Assembly: GCA_021397845.1 (NCBI GenBank)
Contig: CM038040.1
Coordinates: forward strand, 63,628,088 to 63,692,087
Direction: 5' to 3'
Source of the DNA: Areca catechu
Taxonomy: Eukaryota > Streptophyta > Magnoliopsida > Arecales > Arecaceae
DNA: 64,000 nt
The position numbers and the translations under genes were made by a program. The notes beneath the pieces are model-generated. The model made no database searches. It saw only the letters and a list, made by a program, of their open reading frames with translations, and was not told where the DNA came from. Below, piece after piece: positions 55,775-64,000 of this stretch; the stretch's first letter is position 1, and every line of letters starts with the position of its first letter.

Positions 55775-58345
55775 CCAGGTGGCACCCCATGACGAGTCCA
55801 CCCCGGCCGAAGTCGAGCACCTCTCTGCCACTCCACCAGGAGTCCACGCAAGAGGGGTTCACCTCGGCCGAAGATGGTGGCCTCCTACTCCCTCGCCAGG
55901 TGGCACCCCAAGACGGGCCCACCTTTGTCGAGGTCGAGCCAGGCCCTCCTGCTCATTCGCCAGGTGGTACCCCATGACGGGTCAACCTCGGCCGAAGTCG
56001 AGCACCCCTCTGCCACTCCGCCAGGTGTCCATACAGGAGGGATCCACCTCGGCCAAAGCTGGTGGCCTCCTGCTCCCACGCCAGGTGGCACCCCAAGACG
56101 GGTCCACCTTTGCCGAGATCGAGCCAGGCCCTCCTGCTCCTTCGCCAGGTGGGACCCCATGACGGGTCCACCTCGTCGAAGTCGAGCACCCCTCTGCCAC
56201 TTCGCCAGGTGTCCACCCAGGAGGGGTCCACCTCGGCCGAAGCTGGCGGCCTCCTGCTCCCTCGCTAGATGGCACCCCAAGACAGGTCAACCTCCACCGA
56301 GGTCGAGCCAGGCCCTCCTGCTCCTTCGCCAGGTGGCACCCCATGACGGGTCCTCCTCGGCCGAAGTCGAGTACCTCTGCCACTCCGCCAGGTGTCCACC
56401 TAGGAGGGGTCCACCTTGGCCGAAGCTGGCGGCCTCCTACTCCCTCGCCAGGTGGCATCCCAAGACGGGTCCACCTCTGCCGAGGTCGAGCCAGGCCCCC
56501 CTGCTCCTTCGCCAGGTGGCACCCCAAGACGGGTCCACCCCGGCCGAAGTCGAGCATCTCACTGCCACTCCGCTAGGTGACCACCCAGGAGGGGTCCACC
56601 TCGGCCAAAGCTGGCGGCCTCCTGCTTATTCACCAAGTGGCACCCCAAGACGGGTCCACCTCTACCGATGTTAAGCCAGGCCCTCTTGCTCTTTCGCCAG
56701 GTGGCACCCGATGACGGGTCCACCCCAGCCGAAGTCGAGCACCTCTCTGCCACTCCGCCAGGTATCCACGAAGGAGGGGCCCACCTTGGCCGAAGCTGGC
56801 GGCCTCCTGCTCCCTTGCTAGGTGGCACCCCAAGATGGGTCCACCTCTGCCAAGGTCAAGCTAGGACCCCATGCTCCTTCGCCAGGTGGCACCCCAAGAC
56901 GGGTCCACCCCGACCGTAGTCGAGCACCTCTCTGCCACTCCACCAGGTGTCCACCCAGGAGGGGTCCACCTCGGCCGAAGCTGGCAGCCTCGTGCTCCCT
57001 CACCAGGTGCACCCCAAGACAGGTCCACCTCTGCCGAGGTCGAGCCAGGCCCTCTTGCTCTTTCGCCAGGTGGCACCCCATGACTGGTCCACCCCGGCCA
57101 AAGTCGAGCACCTCTCTACCACTCCGCCAGGTGTCCACCCAGGAGGGGTCCACCTCGGCCGAAGCTGGCGACCTCTTGCTCCCTCGCCAGGAGGCACCCC
57201 AAGACGGGTCCACCTCTGCCAAGGTCGAGCCAGGCCCCCCTGCTCCTTCGCCAGGTGGCACCCCAAGACAGGTCCACCCCAGTCGAAGTCGAGCACCTCT
57301 CTGCCACTCCGCCAGGTGTCCACCTAGGAGGGGTCCACCTTGGCTGAAGCTGGCGGCCTCCTGCTCCCTCGCCAGGTGGCACCCCAAGATGGGTCGACCT
57401 CTGCCGAGGTCGAGCCAGGCCCTCTTGCTCTTTCGCCAGGTGGCACACCATGACGGGTCCACCTCGACTGAAGTCGAGCACCTCTCTGCCACTCTGCCAG
57501 GTATCCACCCAGGAGGGATCCACCTCGGCTAAAGCTGGCGGCCTCCTACTCCCTCGCCAGGCAACACCCTAAGACGGGTCCACCTCTGTGAGGTCGAGCC
57601 AGGCCCTCTTGCTCTTTCGCCAGGTGGAACCCCATGATGGGTCCATCTCGGTTGAAGTCGAGCACCTCCCTGCCACTCCGCCAGGTGTCCACCTAGGAGG
57701 GGTCCACCTTGGCCGAAGCTGGCGGGCTCTTGCTCTCTCGCCAGGTGGCACCCCAAGATGGGTCCACCTCTGCGAGGTCAAGCCAGGCCCTCTTGCTCTT
57801 TCGCCAGGTGGCACCCCATGACGGGTCCACCTCAGCCGAAGTCGAGCATCTCTCTGCCACTCCGCCAGGTGTCCACCCAAGAGGGGTCCACCTCGGTCGA
57901 AGCTGGCGGCCTCCTGCTCCCTCGCCAGGTGGCACCCTAAGACGGGTCCACCTCTACCGAGGTTGAGTCAGGCCCTCTTGCTCCTTCGCTAGGTGGCACC
58001 CCATGACGGGTCCACCTCGGCCGAAGTCGAGCACCCCTCTGCCACTCCGCCAGGTGTCCACCCAGGAGGGGTCCACCTCGACCGAAGCTGGCGGCCTTCT
58101 GCTCCCTTGCCAGGTGGCAACCCAAGATGGGTCCACCTCTACCGAGGTCAAGCCAGGCCCTCCTGCTCCTTCGCCAGGTGGCACCCCATGATGGGTCCAC
58201 CTCGGCCGAAGTCGAGCACCTCTCTGCCACTCCACCAGGTGTTCATCAAGGAAGGATCCACCTCGGCCGAAGCTAGTGGCCCCTGCTCCTCCGCCAGGTG
58301 GTTCCCCCTGAAGGGTCCACCTCGGTCGAAGTCAGCCCTACTTTG
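55775..58345. repeat. 185-bp higher-order tandem array, about 14 copies
   Basis: Unit starts (CCAGGTGGCACCCCAAGACG class) lie at about 55896, 56081, 56265, 56448, 56633, 56818, 57003, 57187, 57372, 57557, 57741, 57925 and 58110, i.e. every 183-185 bp. Each unit consists of three related monomers of about 64, 61 and 60 bp, all beginning CCAGGTG and sharing GGGTCCACCTC...CCGA: type A (GGCACCCCAAGACG), B (GGCACCCCATGACG) and C (TCCACCCAGGAGG). The many overlapping open frames here on both strands are products of the repeat (185 is not a multiple of 3) and not genes. Confidence 0.96.
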
Positions 58346-58724
58346 CAAAGCCTCGGGGAGGCAGAGACATGGGTCACGAGGTCGCCACTAGGGTCGGCGC
58401 GCGCCGCATCCCGTACGGAGCGCAAGTACGGCCTGTAGTGACACGTGAAACCTCATTTATATCAGTTAAATAGGGCCCCGCAGCCGAGGAACGAAATCCT
58501 TGCGGGCAGGGGCCTGAAACGGCTAAAGGCCCATCGTCAACGCCCTGAAAGGAGAGCTCCCGCGCTCGGCCCGAGGTCTCACCAGTCTTCCCCTTTTCGT
58601 GACACACGGTGGACGAGGCATGCTGGCCACTTAACTCCCAGACTCGAAGGAGAAGGGAGGGGAGGAGACCCAGAGATTTCAGGAAGCTCCCAGGAGGAGA
58701 CGTGGGCTGAAGGCGGTCCAGTGG

Positions 58725-58730
58725 TATAAA
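58725..58730 (+). promoter_or_regulatory. TATA box of the Tat-type LTR
   Basis: GTGGTATAAAGGGGACAG lies downstream of the tandem array, as expected for the U3/R transition. Confidence 0.65.
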
Positions 58731-59106
58731 GGGGACAGTAAAAACGGACGGGAAGGTAAGTCGAAAAGGGGGGAGAATACCGAGAGAACGATCTGGGGGA
58801 CCCCAAGAAGTCCTCAAGCGTGAGCTCGGTGAACCCAGCACAGGAAGCCGGGCTTCAGCTCCTCTCTTCCCCACACTTCTTTCATTTACATCTCTTCTAA
58901 GCACGGGAATCCTTCGGGAACCCACCTTAGAGGTCCTGTTCCATCTTACCGCTCTCTTACTTGACCGTTGGAGTGCCCCCGCCGGAATCCCCGGCCCGGG
59001 TCTCTGACTTTGTTTTGCAGGTCCAGAAGCTTGGAGATCTCGAGGTGACAGAGTCCGAGAACCGGCGCCAGCTCATGAGCTACAGGCCACCGCGGTGAGA
59101 TCGGCA

Positions 59107-60250
59107 ATAAATACCATATCGCTGACGATATCCCTTGGCAACCAGACGGGCTTTATAGGTCTCCACCTTCTCATCTGCACCCCTTTTTCTCTTGAAAATC
59201 TACTTCCACCCGATAGGTTTTATCCCTTCAGGTGGATCAACCAATGTCCATACATTGTTGATCTTCATGGACTCCATTTCGGATCGCATGGCTCCAAGCC
59301 CTACCTCAGAGTTAGATCTTTGAAGTGCATCCATATAGGTGATCGGATTCTCATCGTTCTCGTCGAGCTCAATGGGATCACCATCCCGGATCAAGAAATC
59401 ATAGTATATGTCTGGCTGACGCTGTACTCTACTAGATCTCCTAATAATGGGTTCCGGGTGTGATCCAATCACAGCCAGTTCTATGATGTCCTTAGAGTGT
59501 GCAGGTTCTTCTACTGGTTGAACTTCACCAAGTTCAATCTTAGAGGCTACAGTTCCTTCTCCAAGGAACTCCTTTTCCAAAAAGATAGTCCTAAGAGCAA
59601 CGAACACTTTCTGTTCGTCCTCCAAGTAGAAGAAATACCCTTTTGTTTCCTTAGGATATCCTATAAACAGGCACTGATCAGACATAGGACCAAGTTTATT
59701 TGAGTCTAAATGCTTTACATAAGCCAGACAACCCCAGACCCGAAGGTGTGAAATTAAGGGCTTACGTCCAATCCATAACTCATATAGAGTTGAGATAACA
59801 GACTTACTCGGAACTTTATTCAGCAAGTAACAAGCTGTCTCAAGTGCATATCCCCAGAAGGATAGCAGTAGAGTTGTAAAGCCCATCATGGATTGAACCA
59901 TGTCCAACAGGGTTCGATTCCTCCTTTCAGACAAACCATTCAACTGAGGTGTTCCTGGAGGAGTCCACTGAGAAAGAATCCCATTCTCCTCAAGATATGT
60001 CATGAACTCACCGGATAGGTATTCATCGCTTCGATCAGATCGAAGGATTTTAATACCCTTTCTAGTTTGTTTCTCAACTTCATTACGATATCGTTTGAAC
60101 ATTTCAAACGACTCAAATTTATGTCTCATCAAAAAGACAACCATACCTGGAAAGGTCGTCTGTAAATGTAATGAAATATCTGTATCCACCTCTGGCACTA
60201 ACTATCATGGGTCCGCATACATTAGTATGTATGAGACTTAGAAGTTCTGT
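59107..60250 (-). pseudogene. pol: Ty1/copia integrase and start of reverse transcriptase
   Basis: A 332-residue frame (60198-59200) covers most of integrase: KGIKILRSDRSDEYLSGEFM (second Asp; RSDRSDEY), PPGTPQLNGLSERRNRTLLD (Glu; QLNGLSE) and IGYPKETKGYFFY, then the acidic linker and NNVWTLVDPPEGIKPIGWK. A TAG replaces Trp after GWK, then ADEKVETYKARLVAKGYRQR follows to the truncation. The N-terminal core (HTNVCGPMIVSARGGYRYF, TFTDDLSRYG) lies in another frame, joined by a frameshift near 60140. In the first triad position Asn stands in HTNVCGP where Asp is usual. Confidence 0.9.
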
Positions 60251-60253
60251 AGC

Positions 60254-60463
60254 TCATTCACCTTTTCCAGTAAAAGGTGACTTGGTCATTTTACCAAGCA
60301 AACAGGATTCACAAGTGGGTAGTGAGTCAGAATCACTGACCTCGAGGAGGCCTTTTTCTTGCAACTTGTTTATCCTATTCTGGTTAACATGACCTAGCCT
60401 ATAGTGCCATAGATACAAGTCACTGACATTTTCTATCCTTGGGCGTTTGCTAGACGTGTACAT
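60254..60463 (-). pseudogene. pol: Ty1/copia pre-integrase domain
   Basis: YLWHYRLGHVNQNRINKLQ and LPTCESCLLGKMTKSPF are the HHCC zinc-binding region before integrase. It ends GKGE, with a TGA directly after in the frame leading to integrase. The protease core was not recognised in 60464-60548, so it is missing or degraded. Confidence 0.87.
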
Positions 60464-60548
60464 TACATTAACAGGCCATGATAAAAATAAAGAAATTACA
60501 AAGTTTTATCATATAAATACCTTGTCCGGCACCCTGCTGCTTTCCCTT

Positions 60549-61424
60549 TCATGGCCTGTTCGGGTCTAAGGATGCCTGATAAAGAGGATAATTCCTCTTC
60601 CAATGTCCCTGCTTCTTATAATAGAAGCACTCTACACCAGTTTGATCAGCTTTCACTTTCTTGGCCTGACTTGTGCTAGGAGCACCCTGCACCTTCTTTC
60701 CCTTACTTTTCTTCTTCCCTTTCTTAAAGGAAAGATCTCTAAAACCTCCCACTAAATTCCCCACTCCCTTATTCAGTTGGTGGTCTTTCTCATAAGTCTG
60801 CAGCAACCCCATCAAGCAACCCCATCAAACCATGGTAACTGACTGTAGGCTTTTTTCATTTATAATGATCGAGAAAATCAAGATAGGAAGAGGGTAGAGA
60901 ATTCAGGATCGCAACCTTGTCGAGTTACTCATGCAAGGGATATCCGAGATTGCCCAGTCGTTTGATCATCTCGATCATGTATAATATATGATCAGTAACC
61001 GAACCACCATTTCGCATTTTGGCATTGTAGATGGCACAAGACACTTTGTACCATTCTACATCGTCTTGTGTGCCGAAAGATTCCTTCAACTTTAGAAGAA
61101 TCTCGTCAGCTGGGCCTCCTCGAATTTGTGACTGAACTCGTCGTTCATCGCCGCCAACATTATGCATCGAACAGTAGTCCGATCAGAAACCCACTTCAAA
61201 TAAGTGTCCCTGACCGAACTTTGAGCATTGGCAGGAGGGATTTCGGGTGCCGGATCCATTATCACATAAAGGATTCGCTCGTGCTCCAGGACTATCCTTA
61301 ATTTTTGATACCAGCTATCAAAATTAGGATCCTTTAACTTCTCGCCATCGAGAAGTGACTGGAGCGAAAGGTTTGAAGATATCTGAAGGAAAATTAAGAC
61401 TTTATTAGTATATGAATTAATCAA
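60549..61424 (-). pseudogene. gag: Ty1/copia gag
   Basis: From the right: frame 61424-61092 with LKDPNFDSWYQKLRIVLEHE and LKWVSDRTTVRCIMLAAMND (gag N-terminal half, UBN2-type). Frame 61167-60925 has LLKLKESFGTQDDVEWYKVS and ILYMIEMIKRLGNLGYPL. Then 60815-60549 has a Lys-rich stretch and a zinc knuckle with Cys to Tyr changes (ECFYYKKQGHWKRNY). Frameshifts near 61130 and 60870 split it. Confidence 0.87.
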
Positions 61425-62970
61425 TTAAACCAAAAGACTTGGACTTTAGTCTATAAATCCCTCCCACTAATTTTTCAGATTAGGAGCCTTTAACTCCAAT
61501 CCGTGAAATCATATTTCATAGTGGGTACAGAAATCCAATAGACCACGTATGAGCCCAACTATGGCCGGCTCACCCATACGCGCCTAAAGGTAGGTTCTCT
61601 AACCAATTGCTTCCCTAAGCAACTTCTAGTAATAAATTTTGCCCCACAGAACCCCCAATCGGCCTAGGGGCCTCCTATTGCGGGTCTGGTTAGGTCCAAC
61701 CATCAATATGACAAATCCGATGCTTCCAACTAACGAATGACCAAGCCCGATTATGGCCTGCCCTCCTGATCACCATTAAGAAGGTTGCACTGAACCATCA
61801 TCCATGAGAGAGTAATTCCAGTAACCGGATGCACACCCGTTCTATGGAATTGCTGATGTACACCAAGCTAAAGGACTCATTACTAACCCACTTAATGGGA
61901 GGCTAAGACACCATCAACTCATTGACTTAGTCTTTTTTAGGACCTAATAATTTTAGAGGATTTTAATTAGATTGTGACAGAAGAATAGAGAAAAGAACAT
62001 GGATTAACCTCCCACTGATCAAATCAATTCTCAGGAGAGTTGAATTCAATTCAACAAATTGGTCCATGGGCACCTAAAGATCAGTCAAGCTGATCAACCT
62101 GGGTGACATGGGTTAACTCGAATCAATAAGCTTTTCTAATCAATTCTAGTTGATCACATTGACCAGGTATGTGAGATCATAGGTGAGTAACCGCCATTAA
62201 CTGTCTTTCCTAGACACCAACCAAGTTGGCCAGGAAAGAGGTAGCCTCATGCAACCATGATCAAAAATATCAAACCTGCCTAGACACCAATCAATTAACT
62301 AGACTCGATTAGACCAGCCTAAGGACTCGGGCTTACCATAGAGCCACTAATTAGATCCATTTTAGATGAATGGACTAACCCATCTAACTATTAGATAGAT
62401 ACTAAAAAGAAGGTCCTTAATCAACATTTGATTAGTTCTCTTAAGTCCAATTTAACTAATCTTAGGTCTAACCCTATTAATGGATCCAATCAGACAGCTA
62501 ACCCAATTAACCCGGATGGCTTATTCAAATGACATTAGGTTTCATAAACCCTAATTAGATTTGTCATTTAATTAATCTTTCAATTCATAATTGTTAGATT
62601 ATAAGCCATCTTTTAATTAAAATATTTTTAATTAAATTCATGTAAAACTCTTTTTACATCTTTCATGCATCATATCTAGTTTCATCATATCAATTATAAT
62701 ATTGTAAGCCTTCACAATTATAAACATGTCAATGTATAATCATGTATCAGGATTAAAACCTTTTTTAATACCGTAGGTTTCTTTTAAAGATCCTTCTGAA
62801 AAGGCCAACACAGATGAACCGCCTCGTGCCATAGAAAATTAGGGATTTTAAACCCTGATTAACCTAGACACACGGCCATGGTGAAGGTCTCAACTAAGTT
62901 CCTAAAAGTAATCCCTAATCTAAATACAGATTCAATTACATGCAAATATGATATGCTACACAGGAACCTA
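61425..62970. other. 5' leader of the copia element
   Basis: The 1.5 kb between gag and the primer site has no gene. It is rich in short direct repeats such as CTAACCCAATTAAC and CTAATTAGATC, and has no stable ORF. Confidence 0.6.
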
Positions 62971-62984
62971 TGGCTCTGATACCA
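62971..62984 (-). promoter_or_regulatory. Primer binding site, initiator tRNA-Met type
   Basis: On the - strand it reads TGGTATCAGAGCCA, a perfect plant tRNA-Met site, one base after the LTR end CCTTCA. Confidence 0.92.
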
Positions 62985-62985
62985 C

Positions 62986-64000
62986 TGAAGGAAAAACCAG
63001 TGCATGGATGCCTACCCTATGCATGCTATACTAAGGAGTAGGTATTGCATAATTAAACATTTTAAACATGCATATAGAAAAATCTACTCATAGCACAGGA
63101 TCTAACATAACATGATGCATGAAATAGATACACAGGTATGTAAAAGCAAATGCAAAAATTATAAACAACATGATAATTTCTAGATCTAGGCATGCATGAT
63201 TACAAAAATAAATAATATACCTGATCGAAGCAGGAAGAAGCCGACTCTCTCAGTCTTCAGAACATATCAGCATCAAATCAAAATAGCTGGTTGAACTCCT
63301 TCAACAGTAAATCAGATCTTGCTATAGCAAGAATAAGAGATCGATGCAATCTTTCGAGGTGTCCAAATGTCCACCTTTTAGAGTATCCATGCACAGGTTC
63401 TCGCTGATCCAACTCTCGGATGGATGCTAGTCCACCGAAAATCAATATACTGGTCACGATTATATGAAGCAGGAAATATCAAATAATCTTCACAGACGGG
63501 CTTCTCCAGGACCACCTAAACTCCACCAAATGAGCACACAAATAGGAAAACTAAAACCAGGGAACAAAACACGGACGCAGAACAAATTTTCACACGCAGA
63601 GATTCAACCCAAAGGCTCGTTCTCTGCTCTCTCTCTTATCCCCTGTTAAGACCCATCTCATATCCTTCTCTCACGCAAGCCATGGCCTCCCTTGCTACCT
63701 CATACGGCCAGCAAACCAGAAAATAAAACCGGTGGAGAACAAAAACATGAAGCCCTGGTTCTGCTCTCACGCACACCCTACGGCCTCTCTTGAATGCCCT
63801 GTTTCTATCTCTCATATACCCTGTGGTTTTCTCCATCTATTACTTCCCACACAATCTCACGACCTGCCATCCATCTCGCCGCAAGCAACCGAGACTTATA
63901 TATAGAGGCGCTGATAAATCCCGAGAAGGTATCGACCAAGAGAAAAGGAATACATGTGGGAGGAAACAAGATAAAGCCAAAATTTGCAGGGTTTAAAAAC
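62986..64000 (-). repeat. 5' LTR of the copia element, partial
   Basis: On the + strand it begins TGAAGGAAAAACCAG, the inverted CA end of the LTR, and continues to the window edge. The other LTR end is outside. ORFs here (63464-63996) have no known domain. Confidence 0.78.

Larger units (their letters stand above)
49617..59106 (+). mobile_element. Tat-type Ty3/gypsy retrotransposon, 5'-truncated, with antisense ORF and repeat-bearing LTR
   Basis: The element starts abruptly inside reverse transcriptase (TAC AAC CAG of YNQIRMHP). Then come RNase H, a second RNase H-like domain, integrase, an additional ORF in antisense, a polypurine tract and a 3.4-kb LTR. The second RNase H and the extra antisense ORF are typical of the Tat lineage (Retand/RIRE2-like). 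It is much more GC-rich than its neighbours. All sense frames carry frameshifts. Confidence 0.88.
55679..59106 (+). repeat. 3' LTR of the Tat-type element (about 3.4 kb)
   Basis: The LTR runs from TGATATGGCTACATC to a CA end in GAGATCGGCA at 59106, where copia sequence starts. U3 contains the 185-bp tandem array. TATAAA is at 58725-58730, followed by an R/U5 region with the CCCCCGCCGGAATCCCCGGC block (about 58977) and TTTTGCAGGTCC (about 59010), an acceptor-like site. The partner 5' LTR is absent, so the borders are tentative. Confidence 0.68.
59107..64000 (-). mobile_element. Ty1/copia element, truncated in reverse transcriptase, 5' LTR running out of the window
   Basis: On the - strand, from right to left: LTR, primer binding site, leader, gag, zinc knuckle, pre-integrase, integrase and the first residues of reverse transcriptase, which ends at 59107 next to the Tat LTR. 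It lacks an env-like region and differs from SIRE-1 and SIRE-2; the lineage is not assigned. Confidence 0.9.

Noticed and set aside
55775..58345. CRISPR-like array
   Set aside because: The units are contiguous, related monomers without unique spacers, in plant retrotransposon DNA.
55735..58400. Many long overlapping ORFs on both strands (up to 266 codons)
   Set aside because: They are translations of the 185-bp GC-rich tandem repeat, change frame with each unit and lack any domain.
58374..58925. Minus-strand ORF of 183 codons
   Set aside because: It lies across the U3/R region of the Tat LTR with a TATA box on the other strand; no domain seen.

Overview
The window is plant nuclear DNA made almost entirely of transposable elements. 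No bacterial, organellar or convincing host gene was seen. Sirevirus-type Ty1/copia elements, a Tekay-like chromovirus, a Tat-type Ty3/gypsy element, CACTA and hAT DNA transposons and a poly(T)-tailed SINE together suggest a flowering plant, probably a monocot with a large repeat-rich genome. A palm-like genome is only an impression. No element has a fully intact set of genes.

Layout from left to right. 1-10302: a + strand Sirevirus (SIRE-1) lacking its 5' LTR, with gag, a broken pol, an env-like extra ORF and a 3' LTR; a solo LTR of a related family (3748-5097) splits its pol. 10863-14266: remains of a CACTA element (transposase N-terminal fragment, a duplicated 212-bp segment, an AT-rich subterminal array and a duplicated right end). 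15748-24510: a CACTA element with both termini and two degenerate genes on the - strand (a TNP2-type transposase and an En/Spm-type second protein). 25688-25998: a SINE with a perfect 10-bp target duplication. 27180-27496: the right end of another CACTA copy.

27497-39903: a non-autonomous LTR element in a tandem internal-LTR-internal-LTR arrangement with a 2632-bp period. Its last LTR is split by a Tekay-like Ty3/gypsy element on the - strand (31334-39246) and cut short by the LTR of a second Sirevirus (SIRE-2, - strand, 39904-49616). SIRE-2 carries a 1222-bp hAT element with an 8-bp duplication and a solo LTR with a 5-bp duplication. 49617-59106: a 5'-truncated, GC-rich Tat-type element with pol, an antisense additional ORF and a 3.4-kb LTR whose U3 is mostly a 185-bp higher-order tandem repeat. 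59107-64000: a - strand Ty1/copia element, 3'-truncated inside the reverse transcriptase, with its primer binding site and part of its 5' LTR.

The genes work together only in the sense of retroelement life cycles: gag for particles, protease for maturation, reverse transcriptase and RNase H for cDNA, integrase for insertion; the CACTA pair would act on its own subterminal repeats. The features most worth a second look are the trimeric 185-bp repeat inside the Tat LTR, the antisense ORF beside it, the repeated GTCGAC palindromes of the Sirevirus LTRs, the 2632-bp tandem non-autonomous LTR element, and the hAT element with a GC-rich cargo.
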